Shown: piece after piece, positions 35,064 through 43,672 of the stretch
Layout: each line of letters starts with the position of its first letter
Position numbering within the stretch: the first letter of the stretch is position 1
Origin: CBDEGU01 sp965238045
Lineage (GTDB): Bacteria > Acidobacteriota > Terriglobia > Bryobacterales > UBA6623
DNA length: 64,000 nt
Assembly (NCBI GenBank): GCA_965238045.1
Contig: CBDEGU010000012.1
Coordinates: forward strand, 1,860,001 to 1,924,000
Direction of reading: 5' to 3'
The notes under the pieces: generated by a model
Database searches by the model: none
The model's input: the letters and a program-made list of their open reading frames with translations, nothing else
What the model was told of the DNA's origin: nothing
Translations under genes and position numbers: made by a program

Positions 35064-36412
35064 ATATCCGTCAAGTGCTCAAGTTTGCCGTTCGAATCCC
35101 CGATCGCTTCCGGCTTGACACCCACGCGGTCGAGCATCGTCAGATAGAGATTCGTCAGCGGCGTCTCGGTCTCATATCGCACATGACGGCCGCGGCGGAA
35201 CGAACCGCCGCCGCCGGCGACAAGAATCGGCAAATCGTGGTGGGTGTGCTTGTTGCCGTCGGCCAGTCCGCTGCCGTAAACCACCATGGAGTGATCCAGC
35301 AAAGTGCCGTCGCCGTCCGGGACGGACTTCAATCTTTTGAGGAAGTATGCGAACTGCTCCATATGGTAGCGATTGATGGCTGCAATCTGGCCGATCTTTT
35401 CCTTGTCGCCTTTGTGATGGGTCAGCCCGTGATGCGCGTAGGGCACGCCGATTTCGCGATAGGTGCGATTGCTGCCTTCGCGTCCCAGCATGAAGGTGGT
35501 GATGCGAGTGGAGTCGGTTTGGAAGGCGACGACTTGCAGATCGAACATCAGCCGGACGTGGCCGGCGAAATCGACCGGGATGCCCGCCGGGCGCTCCATC
35601 GCCGGGGCGTCCTGGCGGACCTGCCCTTCTGAAATTTCGATGCGCTTCTCGATCTCCCGAACCGCGTCCAGATACTCGCCGAGTTTGCGGCGGTCGGTCG
35701 GACCCAGATCACGCCGCAGCTTGGCCGTATCCTCCTGAACGAAGTCGAGGATACTCTTGTTGTAGCGCAGCCGCTTGGCACGAGCCGCCGGATCATCGTT
35801 TTCACCGGGACGGCCAAAGAGCCGCTCAAACACCAGGCGCGGGTTTACCTCTGGGGGCATCGGCGTCGTTTCGCTTCTCCACGAAACGCTGTTGCTGTAA
35901 GCACAGCTATAGCCTGAATCACAGTTGCCCGCGAGCCGGCCGTGTTCGGTGCCGAGTTCGAGGGAGGCGAAACGTGTGCGGCCGCCGACGAAGTGAGCCG
36001 CCACTTGATCCACCGAAATCCCGTTCTTGATATCCGCGCCGTGGGTTTTCTTCGGATGCACGCCGGTCAGATACGACCCGGCGGCGCGGGCGTGATCTCC
36101 GGGTCCGTCGCCCAGCGCGCGGCCGTTGTTGTGGGTCAAGCCGCTGAGCACCAGACAGTCGTCCCGCAGATCGGCGATCGGCTCAAGAAGTCTCGGCAGA
36201 GCAAAGTCTTTCCCTTCGCGCGCGGGCGTCCAGTCCTCCATGATGATGCCGTTGGGGACATAGGCAAACGCCATGCGTACGGGCGCCGGCGCCGTCAGCC
36301 GGTTTGGCGCGGCGGCGAAGGCGGGCGACATCGCGTCTAAAAAGGGCAGCGCGACCGCCGCCCCCATGCCCCGCAAAACGGTCCGTCTCGAAAGTGGCTT
36401 GTTTCGCGCCAT
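35060..36412 (-). CDS. DUF1552 family protein with a Tat signal
   Basis: The 450-aa protein begins at ATG 36412 (GTG 36415 is also in frame) with RRTVLRGMGAAVALPFLDA, a Tat signal typical of this family. Conserved parts are RMAFAYVPNGI, DCLVLSGLTHNNGRALGDGPGDHAR (split: DCLVLSGLTHNNG, GDGPGDHAR), SLELGTE, RRKLGEYLDAVREIEKRI and VVYGSGLADGNKHTHHDLPI. These proteins accompany DUF1592-type partners in Planctomycetes and Acidobacteria; the biochemical role is not known to me. Its ATG overlaps the partner's TGA (TGATG), so the pair is co-translated. Confidence 0.88.
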   Translation of the reverse strand: MARNKPLSRRTVLRGMGAAVALPFLDAMSPAFAAAPNRLTAPAPVRMAFAYVPNGIIMEDWTPAREGKDFALPRLLEPIADLRDDCLVLSGLTHNNGRALGDGPGDHARAAGSYLTGVHPKKTHGADIKNGISVDQVAAHFVGGRTRFASLELGTEHGRLAGNCDSGYSCAYSNSVSWRSETTPMPPEVNPRLVFERLFGRPGENDDPAARAKRLRYNKSILDFVQEDTAKLRRDLGPTDRRKLGEYLDAVREIEKRIEISEGQVRQDAPAMERPAGIPVDFAGHVRLMFDLQVVAFQTDSTRITTFMLGREGSNRTYREIGVPYAHHGLTHHKGDKEKIGQIAAINRYHMEQFAYFLKRLKSVPDGDGTLLDHSMVVYGSGLADGNKHTHHDLPILVAGGGGSFRRGRHVRYETETPLTNLYLTMLDRVGVKPEAIGDSNGKLEHLTDI

Positions 36413-38631
36413 CACTTACCTCGCTCCCCTCGCCGCATCTGGAAGGGGTCGCTGCTGACGATTGCAAGCAGCAGCCGTGAGAATCGATAATCCTCTTCGG
36501 CCAATCGCCGCGCAATCCTGTCCACGACCGGCCGGTCGTACCGCTCAAGCCCGCGTCCTAGAGCGTAGGTTAGCATTTTTTCCGTCAAACAACGAGCAAA
36601 ATCGTCTTTTTGCGACCTGAGCAGGACCTTCAGCTCAGCCGGTCCCTGGAACGACTTGCCGCCGGGCAGTACGCCCGAGGTATCGAGCGGCAATGCACCC
36701 TCGTGAGTTCGCCAGCGTCCGATGGCATCGTAATTTTCCAGCCCAAAACCGAGAGCGTCCATCTTCTCATGGCAGACCGCACAGGCCGGGTTGGCCCGGT
36801 GGATCTCGAGCTGCTGGCGGAGAGTCACGGCCGATGCGGTCTTGGTTTCCTCCAACTCCGGCACGCCAGGGGGCGGAGGCGGAGGCGGCTCCCCGAGGAT
36901 GTTCTCGAGCAGCCACTTGCCGCGCAGTACGGGCGAGGTTCGTGTCGGATAAGACGAAAGCATCAAGACGCTGGCCTGGGTCAGCATTCCGCTTCGCTGG
37001 CGCCCGCCAAGGTTTATACGGCGGAAGTAATCTCCTTTGATGCCTTCCATTCCGTAATGCCTTGCCAAGCGCTCGTTCAAGAACGTAAAGCGCGCATCAA
37101 GAAAATCGACAATCGAGCGGTCTTCCCGCATGATGGTCTCAAAGAAAAGCTCGGTTTCCTGGCGCATGGCGCTTCGCAGATCGTCTCCAAAGCTGGGAAA
37201 AACGTCCGGGTCGGGCGCCGCAAGCGAGAGATTCCGCAACTCGAGCCATTGGCCGGCGAAGTTTTCGACCAGCGCCTGGGACCGCGGATCGGCCATCATG
37301 CGAATGACCTCTTGCTCGAGCACTTCCGGCTGGCGAAGTTCCAGCCGCGTGGCGCGCTCCATCAGTCGTTCATCGGGCATGCTGCTCCACAGGAAGTAGG
37401 AGAGCCGCGAAGCCAGTTCGAATTCATTCACCGGATGCGCCGAGGCGGCCTCACCCGAGTCCGGGTCGTCTTCGATGCGGAACAAGAAATTGGGCGACAC
37501 CAGCATGGCCTGCACAGCCAACTGGATTGCCTGTTCGAACGAGTCGCCGTTGTCCAGCGCCAGATGGACGAGGTCCTTCAGAGCGTTGATCTCGCTCTGG
37601 GTGACCGGCCGGCGATAAGCGCGACGACCGAAGTCGCCCAGGATTTGCTGCCCGCAACCGGGCCGGTGCCGCCAGTTCGCATGACCGCAGACGAAGATCT
37701 TTCGGTGGCTCGCGGTCAGCGGCGGCGACTTGGGCTCGAAGGGCCCGCGAATCTCGAAATGGTCGATGAAGAGCATGCGCCGCGGTTCGTCATACTCGGC
37801 GGCCCGGTGGTCGATAATCTTCGTCGTGTCGATCAGGAACTTGGCCTCGATCGTGTGTTCGCCCTGATCCACATCGAGCGTGACCTCCCGCTGGCGTTTC
37901 GCATATTCATTGGGCGGGATATCAAAGACCTGCAAGCGTTTTCCATCCAGCGAGACGGCCAGCGGAGCTGTCTCCCACTTCGGAGGCGGAGGCGCCCCTG
38001 GTTTGGGATTGCCAAGATTGCGACGGTCCACGTAGCGGAGCCGCAGGGTGTACTTGGCGTCTCGCGGGAAAGAGTGTTGAACCCGCAGCGATCCCCGAGG
38101 CGAAAAGGCGATCGGGTTCGGGCCGCTAGTCGCCTCGTCCTCCGGGATGCGCGGCGCGAGATAGCGTTCAAGCGTTTCCGCGATGGGCGATTCAGCGACA
38201 ATCGCCCGCTCAGCAATCTGCGCGGCCGCGTCAAGGTACTTCTCCATGAGCACGGGCGACAACGACAGAACATCGCCGTTGTTGTCGAAGCCGTAGCCGG
38301 AGTCATCGGCCGGAAAGTCGTCGGCGGGACGAAAATCCACGCCCAGCAAGTCGCGGATCGTGTTGTTGTACTCGGCGCGATTTAGCCGCCGGGTGGTGAC
38401 GCGCCCCGGGTTGGACTGGCTCGGCCGGGTCACGGTTTCGAGCCGCGACTCGATCCATTCATGGACCTTGCGAACGTCCTGAAGCGGAGGCCGGGGCCGC
38501 TGCCGCGCTCTGGGGAAAAGATACGACAAGGACGAAACAGAACAAGCAAAGCAATGGAGCCATCGGACTTTAGACGAATTTGGCAGGTGGCCAGCGAGTC
38601 GCGGCTGTAGCGCCGCAAGCCGGCGAAACAC
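36412..38631 (-). CDS. DUF1587/1592/1588/1585 (PSD) protein, apparently missing its cytochrome-c head
   Basis: Domains in order: DUF1587 (about 82-145, RRLNRAEYNNTIRDLLGVDF), a beta-rich DUF1595-type part (170-300), DUF1592 (about 330-460, YRRPVTQSEINALKDL, FLFRIEDDP, SRLSYFLWSSMPDE), DUF1588 (about 480-650, with the CAVCH haem-type motif in ACAVCHEKMDALGFGLENY) and DUF1585 (C-terminal, LTEKMLTYALGRGLERYD). Family members normally begin with a signal peptide and a CxxCH cytochrome domain; here the first 70 residues are neither. In another frame, ATG 38563 encodes MAPLLCLFCFVLVVSFPQSA, a good signal peptide, ending at a TGA near 38503. A deletion or frameshift at the 5' end is likely, so the true start is uncertain. 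Confidence 0.83.
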   Translation of the reverse strand: MFRRLAALQPRLAGHLPNSSKVRWLHCFACSVSSLSYLFPRARQRPRPPLQDVRKVHEWIESRLETVTRPSQSNPGRVTTRRLNRAEYNNTIRDLLGVDFRPADDFPADDSGYGFDNNGDVLSLSPVLMEKYLDAAAQIAERAIVAESPIAETLERYLAPRIPEDEATSGPNPIAFSPRGSLRVQHSFPRDAKYTLRLRYVDRRNLGNPKPGAPPPPKWETAPLAVSLDGKRLQVFDIPPNEYAKRQREVTLDVDQGEHTIEAKFLIDTTKIIDHRAAEYDEPRRMLFIDHFEIRGPFEPKSPPLTASHRKIFVCGHANWRHRPGCGQQILGDFGRRAYRRPVTQSEINALKDLVHLALDNGDSFEQAIQLAVQAMLVSPNFLFRIEDDPDSGEAASAHPVNEFELASRLSYFLWSSMPDERLMERATRLELRQPEVLEQEVIRMMADPRSQALVENFAGQWLELRNLSLAAPDPDVFPSFGDDLRSAMRQETELFFETIMREDRSIVDFLDARFTFLNERLARHYGMEGIKGDYFRRINLGGRQRSGMLTQASVLMLSSYPTRTSPVLRGKWLLENILGEPPPPPPPGVPELEETKTASAVTLRQQLEIHRANPACAVCHEKMDALGFGLENYDAIGRWRTHEGALPLDTSGVLPGGKSFQGPAELKVLLRSQKDDFARCLTEKMLTYALGRGLERYDRPVVDRIARRLAEEDYRFSRLLLAIVSSDPFQMRRGERGK

Positions 38632-39203
38632 CTTCGCGTCCCGTGGATACCTTCCACCTCAGGCTAGAGCTTGGACCCAGGGCTGTCAAGATCAGACGGC
38701 GCGGTTGAACCGGCCCGCCGGAAGGACATCTTTGAATCACTTCGGACATATACCATCGTTTGATTGATCCGCCCCGGAATTCTGTGTTACGGTGGTGGCG
38801 TTGGACGGAAGGTGTCGCTATGGGGTGTCCTCATGGTCCCGTGTTGTGGCGATGCCTGGTTTGTGTGGGTGTGTAGTTTGATGATTCGAAAAGCTTCGAC
38901 ACGGTTGCGGCTGACTTAACTTCGTGCAGGCACACCGGCCGGTTACAGCCCGCATGTATGGCAAGCCCGCCTAGTTTGGGGTGATCAGGACGCTGCAACT
39001 CGATGTTTCAACAGATGAGCCCTATCAAGAGATGAGTCCAATCGCTTGCCGTTCCGTCAGATCCCCGATTCGGTGTGGCCGGCGCCGTCGTGGTTCGTTC
39101 CGGAGTTGGTGCTTGTTCCTCCTGAATCCGGTGTTCGATGAGGCCGCGCAGGCTGGCTTTGCCGAGAGCCGTGTCGCAGTCCGCGGGTCCGAGGGGCGCG
39201 GCG
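38632..39203. other. 572-bp region without a supported gene
   Basis: The part just after 38632 may include the lost 5' end of the PSD gene, but no cytochrome CxxCH motif is found on the minus strand. The rest (38760-39140) is GT-rich on the plus strand (for example GGTTTGTGTGGGTGTGTAG) with no long frame. The response-regulator gene starts at 39204. Confidence 0.4.
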
Positions 39204-40283
39204 ATGTCTGATTTTCGGCGCACGATCGTTGTCGTTGACGATGAGCCGGAAATTCGAAACCGCTTGGAAAAGGTCCTGCTGCGGGGAGGATTCGATTGCC
39301 GAACGTTCAGCGACGATGTGAAAGTGTTGTCGTATCTCGCCGGTCCCAGACAGCCCGCTGATATGCTGCTGGCCGGCATCAGCCTGCCGGGGATGAGCGG
39401 AATCGAGTTGCTGCGATCGGTCAAGAGGACGCATCCCCATTTACCCGTCATTCTGATCTCGGATTCAGATGACCTGGCCCTGGCCGTGGACGCGCTCGAA
39501 GCTGGCGCGGACGATTATCTCACAGAGCCCGTTAGAGCGACGGAACTTGTCGCGCTGGTCAAGAGATACGTGGCTTCGAACGAGACCGAACAAGAAGAAC
39601 AGGTCCAGGAGGCCTTGCGGGGGTTTCTCGCATCGCGGCAGCGGGATCCAAAGTCGTCGAAACAGCTCATGGAAATGATTGGGAGGCTCGGACTAAAGAG
39701 CCTTGAGACATTGCAGCACTCGGCGCGCGTGGCCACGATGGCGCGAGTATTTGGCGAGTGCCGCGGACTTTCCGCCGAGCGTTTGCGGCACCTCGAGGTT
39801 GGCGCGCTGCTTCACGACATCGGTAAGATCGTGAGCCCCAGAAATATCCTGATGAAACCGGCCGCGCTCGACGACGAGGAAACGCGCGCGATGCGGGAAC
39901 ACCCCGTCGTTGGTCACCGCATGCTGGCACACTTTCCCGAGTTGCGCGAGGAAGCCAATCTTGTCTATTGCCACCATGAACGATACGACGGGACGGGTTA
40001 TCCTCGACAGCTCCGGGCCGAGGACATCCCCCTTTCCGCCCGTATCTTTGCCATCGTGGACACCGTCGACGCTATCACTTCGGACCGCCCGTACCGGTCT
40101 GCTCAGTCTCTGGCCGCCGCGCGGAGCGAAGTGCAAGAGATGAGCGGCACTCAGTTTGATCCGGCGCTAGTGAAAATCTTCATGACCATCCCCGATGAGA
40201 AGATCGACGAAATCCGGATGACTTTTCCCGACGCCCGCCCGGTTCGTAGCAGCGTATCGGGCGCCGACGAGATGCTCGCCTAG
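39204..40283 (+). CDS. HD-GYP phosphodiesterase with a degenerate receiver domain
   Basis: The ATG at 39204 follows GAGGGG and gives 359 aa. Receiver domain 5-120: the acidic pair D12-D13 is kept (VVVDDEPE), but the phospho-acceptor position is Gly58 (MLLAGISLPGMSG instead of LLDISLPG), and the conserved Lys is Glu108 (YLTEPV). HD-GYP domain about 165-330 is complete: H172 (HSARVATMA), HD204-205 (LLHDIGK), H233, HH257-258 and YDGTGYP 261-267. The expected activity is hydrolysis of cyclic di-GMP. The receiver cannot be phosphorylated in the normal way, so control is by another signal or is constitutive. No histidine kinase is adjacent. Confidence 0.9.
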   Translation: MSDFRRTIVVVDDEPEIRNRLEKVLLRGGFDCRTFSDDVKVLSYLAGPRQPADMLLAGISLPGMSGIELLRSVKRTHPHLPVILISDSDDLALAVDALEAGADDYLTEPVRATELVALVKRYVASNETEQEEQVQEALRGFLASRQRDPKSSKQLMEMIGRLGLKSLETLQHSARVATMARVFGECRGLSAERLRHLEVGALLHDIGKIVSPRNILMKPAALDDEETRAMREHPVVGHRMLAHFPELREEANLVYCHHERYDGTGYPRQLRAEDIPLSARIFAIVDTVDAITSDRPYRSAQSLAAARSEVQEMSGTQFDPALVKIFMTIPDEKIDEIRMTFPDARPVRSSVSGADEMLA

Positions 40284-40315
40284 CAGCCTGTGGACCTCGC
40301 CATCCGGGGCCCCCC

Positions 40316-40993
40316 TCAGACCAAGGGCGAGTTCAGAAAGACCACAAACGGTTCCAGCACCCGGAAGCGCTTCACGAGCTGGTTGTAGAGCTTCGGTGTT
40401 TCGGCGATTTCCACCGGCAGCTTCGCCGCCACGATAAACTGTTTGTGAACGAGCAGATCTCTTTCGGCGTGATCGGCGGGGAAGCCTTTCGGAACTCGCT
40501 TGAGCTTCTCACCGCCCATCTCTCCGAATAATCTCCGGAACGAGCGGCTGCCGGTGATCTCGCGTAACCGACCCGCCTTGCCGGCCACGAGCCGCCGCAC
40601 TGCCAGCAGCTCCTTCGGGCCAGGAGCGTAAATGCCTCCGGCGATGAAGACTTCCTCCGGCGCGACGTGAAAGTATAACGCGGCTCCCGCATGTTTTTGC
40701 ATGCCCCGGGGACTGAAAATGGCCGACACATGCGCCTTGTAAGGACTCTTGTCCTTGCTGAAGCGGACATCCCGGTAGAGGCGGTAGATGGCCTTCTGGG
40801 GCGCGGTAACCAAGTCGACCTCGTAGTTCTCAAGCTCGTCGCCCAGCGCCAGAACCAGATCGATCATGGGCTGTTTGACATACTCTTCATATTCATGTTT
40901 ACGAGGCTGAAACCATTCGCGGCGGTTATTGGCTTGGAGATCGCGCAGAAACTTCAAAGCTTCGGCTGGAAATCCAGAAAAGGCGGCGGGCAT
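40316..40993 (-). CDS. DUF2461 family protein
   Basis: The 225-aa protein matches the DUF2461/TIGR02453 pattern from end to end: GFPAEALKFLRDLQANNRREWFQ, split here as FLRDLQANN and REWFQPRK; IYRLYRDVRFSKDKSPYKAH; YFHVAPEEVFIAGGIYAP; LKRVPKGFPADHAERDLL. The family is common in bacteria, and its biochemical function is not established. Cytoplasmic, single gene, convergent with the HD-GYP gene. Confidence 0.9.
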   Translation of the reverse strand: MPAAFSGFPAEALKFLRDLQANNRREWFQPRKHEYEEYVKQPMIDLVLALGDELENYEVDLVTAPQKAIYRLYRDVRFSKDKSPYKAHVSAIFSPRGMQKHAGAALYFHVAPEEVFIAGGIYAPGPKELLAVRRLVAGKAGRLREITGSRSFRRLFGEMGGEKLKRVPKGFPADHAERDLLVHKQFIVAAKLPVEIAETPKLYNQLVKRFRVLEPFVVFLNSPLV

Positions 40994-41062
40994 GGGCGAG
41001 GTGTTCTCCTTGTTGTCTGCTGACCCGTCACGGCGGGGAAGTTTTCGTATTCTACCTCTCTA

Positions 41063-41114
41063 GCGGGTGCGGGATGGTCTGGCGGGTGCGGGATGGTCTG
41101 GCGGGTGTAGGATG
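41063..41114. repeat. 19-bp tandem repeat, about 2.7 copies
   Basis: GCGGGTGCGGGATGGTCTG is repeated exactly at 41063-41081 and 41082-41100, with a third partial, slightly changed copy to 41114. It lies immediately upstream of the DUF523 gene start at 41125. Confidence 0.85.
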
Positions 41115-41124
41115 AATCGAGAAG

Positions 41125-42105
41125 ATGGAGAGGGAACGCCGGATCCGCTTGGGGATTTCATCCTGCCTGCTCGGCGAGCGGGTCCGTTACGATGGCGGCC
41201 ACAAGCGAGACCCTTTTCTCGCCGAGGTACTGGGACGCTACGTGGAGTGGGTGCCGGTGTGTCCGGAGTCAGAACTGGGCCTCGGCGTGCCGCGAGAGGC
41301 CAGCAGACTTGAGCGCAAGGATCGTACGATCCATTTCGTGGGCATCGAGTCTCGGCGGGATCATACGCAACACTTCCGGCGGTGGGGCGACCGCCGCGCC
41401 GGAGCGCTGGCGCTCGAAGGCCTCTCCGGCTATGTATGGAAGAGCGGCTCGCCAAGCTGCGGTATGTCGGGCGTGCCGGTTCATGAACTCGACGGCACCC
41501 TGAAACATAGCGGGAAACATAGAGGGAAACACAGCGGCCGCGGTCTGTTCGTCAGTATGGTTGCCACCGCCATGCCGAACCTGCCCCTGGAAGAAGAGAG
41601 TCGCCTGAGAGAGCCCGAGCGCCGGGAGCATTTCGTCGAACGTGTCTGCGCCTATCATCGGCTGCGTTCGCTGTTCCGCGGCCGGTGGAACCGCGGCGAG
41701 GTGATCGAGTTTCATCGCCGCAACGAACTCTCGCTGATGCTTCACTCCGCGAGAGGCGCCCGGAAACTAGACAAGCTCGTGGCATCGATCGCGGACCTGC
41801 CGCGGACAGCCTTTCGCCGGCAGTACGAAACCGTTTTCATGTCCGCGCTAGGGAGATTCGCTTCGAAAAATCGCCGTCTGCGGTTTCTCGAACATCTTGA
41901 CCGCCGCTTGGCTGGTCACCTCGACCCCTCTTCCCGAAACGAACTCCGCTCCGCGATCGAAGGTTTCCGCGGCGGGCAGGCTCGATGGTTTCGTGCCATG
42001 GGCTTGATCGGAGGCCACGCGCGGCGCCTTGGTCTTGCCGGGCTTGGCGGACAAGATTATTTCCAGCCCCATCCGCTGGAAGCGATGCTGCGAGCTCAAC
42101 TGTGA
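41125..42105 (+). CDS. DUF523-DUF1722 fusion protein
   Basis: The 326-aa protein has an N-terminal DUF523 (about 8-150) with LGISSCLLGERVRYDG, VPVCPESELGLGVPREA and the Cys motif WKSGSPSCG, and a C-terminal DUF1722 (about 185-305) with FHRRNELSLMLHS and RRQYETVFMSAL. This fusion is common; the Cys residues suggest metal or iron-sulfur binding. Residues 128-138 (HSGKHRGKHSG) come from a 12-bp tandem repeat, so this loop has grown by duplication. ATG 41125; the 19-bp repeat ends just upstream. Confidence 0.88.
   Translation: MERERRIRLGISSCLLGERVRYDGGHKRDPFLAEVLGRYVEWVPVCPESELGLGVPREASRLERKDRTIHFVGIESRRDHTQHFRRWGDRRAGALALEGLSGYVWKSGSPSCGMSGVPVHELDGTLKHSGKHRGKHSGRGLFVSMVATAMPNLPLEEESRLREPERREHFVERVCAYHRLRSLFRGRWNRGEVIEFHRRNELSLMLHSARGARKLDKLVASIADLPRTAFRRQYETVFMSALGRFASKNRRLRFLEHLDRRLAGHLDPSSRNELRSAIEGFRGGQARWFRAMGLIGGHARRLGLAGLGGQDYFQPHPLEAMLRAQL
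41503..41538. repeat. 12-bp in-frame tandem repeat, three imperfect copies
   Basis: AAACATAGCGGG, AAACATAGAGGG and AAACACAGCGGC follow each other at 41503-41514, 41515-41526 and 41527-41538. They encode the repeated K-H-S/R-G steps inside the DUF523 domain. Confidence 0.8.
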
Positions 42106-42250
42106 CAGCAGTCCGGTCCTCTCTCGTTGCCAGCGAAGAAGTCGATCCGAGTAAGATAGGTCGATAGCCGGGGCAGGGGCCGCGCCGGGGACCGAGATAC
42201 GAGCATGCCAGGAAATTCTGTCCGCCAGCCGCCCCGGAGGGACGACGCGA

Positions 42251-43183
42251 ATGAGCAAGATGAAAATACGCAGGATGACGGCCGGGGACCGCCATCCCGT
42301 GGCCGAACTAATCTATGCCTCGATCAATACCTGGTACCAGCTCCGCGGTCTGCCTCAAATCTTTCGCGGCGGCCCGGCGGTGACCGAAATTTTCTGCGAC
42401 GTCTACGATGTCCTTGATCCCGGTTGCGGCATCGTCGCCGAGAACGCGGCGACAGGACAGTTGATGGGCTCTTGTTTTTACCACCCGCGCGCCGAGCATG
42501 TTTCGCTCGGCATCATGAACGTCCATCCGAACTACTTTGGCCAAGGCGCCGGACGCGCGCTGCTGCAATATGTCATCGACTACACCGAGCAGAATGGCTA
42601 CAAAGCGCTCCGGCTGGTTCAGAGCGCTATGAATCTCGATTCATTCTCGCTCTACAACAAGGCTGGTTTCGTCCCGCGCCACTCCTACCAGGACATGATG
42701 CTAACCGTGCCCGCCGGCGGTATGGGCAGGAGCCCGGCCGGAGCGGAAAACGTCCGCGACGCGAAGCCTGACGACGTGAAGGCCATTGCGGCGCTTGAGA
42801 TGGACGTGAGCGGCATTACGCGCGAGCAGGACTATCGCTATTTCATTGAGAACGCGCTCGGCGTGTGGCACATGTCAGTGTATGAGACTCACGACGGCGG
42901 GATCGGCGGTTTTCTGGCCTCCTGCTCGCATCGGGCGATGAACATGATCGGCCCCGGCGTGTCGCGCACCGATGAGCAGGCCATCGCCCTGGTCCACCGT
43001 GAGCTGGATCAGCACCGCGGGTCCTCGCCCGTCAGCGTGATTCCGATGCAGCGGGAGAACCTGGTGCGCGCGATGTATGGCTGGGGGGCCCGCAACTGTG
43101 AGACGCATTTCTGCCAGGTGCGCGGCGAATATAAGCCCTTCGACGGCGTCAGCCTGCCCACGTTCTTGCCTGAAACCGGCTGA
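42251..43183 (+). CDS. GNAT-family acetyltransferase with two GNAT-like halves
   Basis: The 310-aa protein has an N-terminal half (4-155) that is a full GNAT domain: GIMNVHPNYFGQGAGRALLQYVI supplies the acetyl-CoA-binding Q/R-x-x-G-x-G/A loop, followed by LRLVQSAMNLDSFSLYNKAGFVP (split: LRLVQSAMN, LYNKAGF). The second half (about 165-305, NVRDAKPDDVKAIAALEMDVSG) looks like a degenerate GNAT-type domain without a clear CoA loop. The substrate is unknown. GGAGG lies 12 bases before ATG 42251. Confidence 0.8.
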   Translation: MSKMKIRRMTAGDRHPVAELIYASINTWYQLRGLPQIFRGGPAVTEIFCDVYDVLDPGCGIVAENAATGQLMGSCFYHPRAEHVSLGIMNVHPNYFGQGAGRALLQYVIDYTEQNGYKALRLVQSAMNLDSFSLYNKAGFVPRHSYQDMMLTVPAGGMGRSPAGAENVRDAKPDDVKAIAALEMDVSGITREQDYRYFIENALGVWHMSVYETHDGGIGGFLASCSHRAMNMIGPGVSRTDEQAIALVHRELDQHRGSSPVSVIPMQRENLVRAMYGWGARNCETHFCQVRGEYKPFDGVSLPTFLPETG

Positions 43184-43232
43184 GCAGAGGCGGCGACCGG
43201 TCTCGACCCCAAACAGTGCCGCGGCGATCGGC

Positions 43233-43484
43233 CTAGTCAGACGAATCGGCGCCAGGCAGGCCTGAGATTCTGCCCAGGACCTCGTCAAACAGCTCCGCTT
43301 TCTTGCTTGCCTTTTTCTTCTTGGTTCCGCTCTTGCCGTGGCGGAAGTTGTGCGACGAGTAACAAGTTCTGCACTCCACCTTGGCGGCCGCGCCGTCGAC
43401 AATGGATACGATCGAGTGATCGGTCAGCAGACGGCAGCGCGTACAGTGGTCGTCAATGAGATCACCAAGGCGAAGTTCTGACAT
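43233..43484 (-). CDS. Small zinc-ribbon-like protein
   Basis: The 83-aa protein has two CxxC knuckles, CTRC at 14-17 and CRTC at 38-41, about 20 residues apart, which should bind one zinc. After SSHNFRHG a Lys-rich stretch (GTKKKKASKKA) follows, then a short helical tail. This gene type is often seen as a hypothetical in Acidobacteria; nucleic-acid or ribosome association is only a guess. Divergent from kdsB. Confidence 0.72.
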   Translation of the reverse strand: MSELRLGDLIDDHCTRCRLLTDHSIVSIVDGAAAKVECRTCYSSHNFRHGKSGTKKKKASKKAELFDEVLGRISGLPGADSSD

Positions 43485-43672
43485 ATTAGGCGCCTCCGTG
43501 GAAAAAAATCATTATCGCATACGCGGTCCAGTGTTGAAATCAGGCTGTTGAGATCAAACTGTTGAAATCCAATCCAGCCCAAAGGGGTGTGCGACCCAGC
43601 GGGTGGCGATTGCATTCGAGCCCTTGTCCCGCGTTGGGATATAGTAATGAGGCTTGTGCCATTGATGGCTAT

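Noticed and set aside
36610..38385. 591-codon open frame on the plus strand opposite the PSD gene
   Set aside because: Its translation has no domain-like pattern and mirrors the GC-rich codon structure of the clear PSD gene on the other strand.
38760..39140. Cyclic di-GMP riboswitch upstream of the HD-GYP gene
   Set aside because: The GT-rich region lacks recognisable conserved GEMM core elements.
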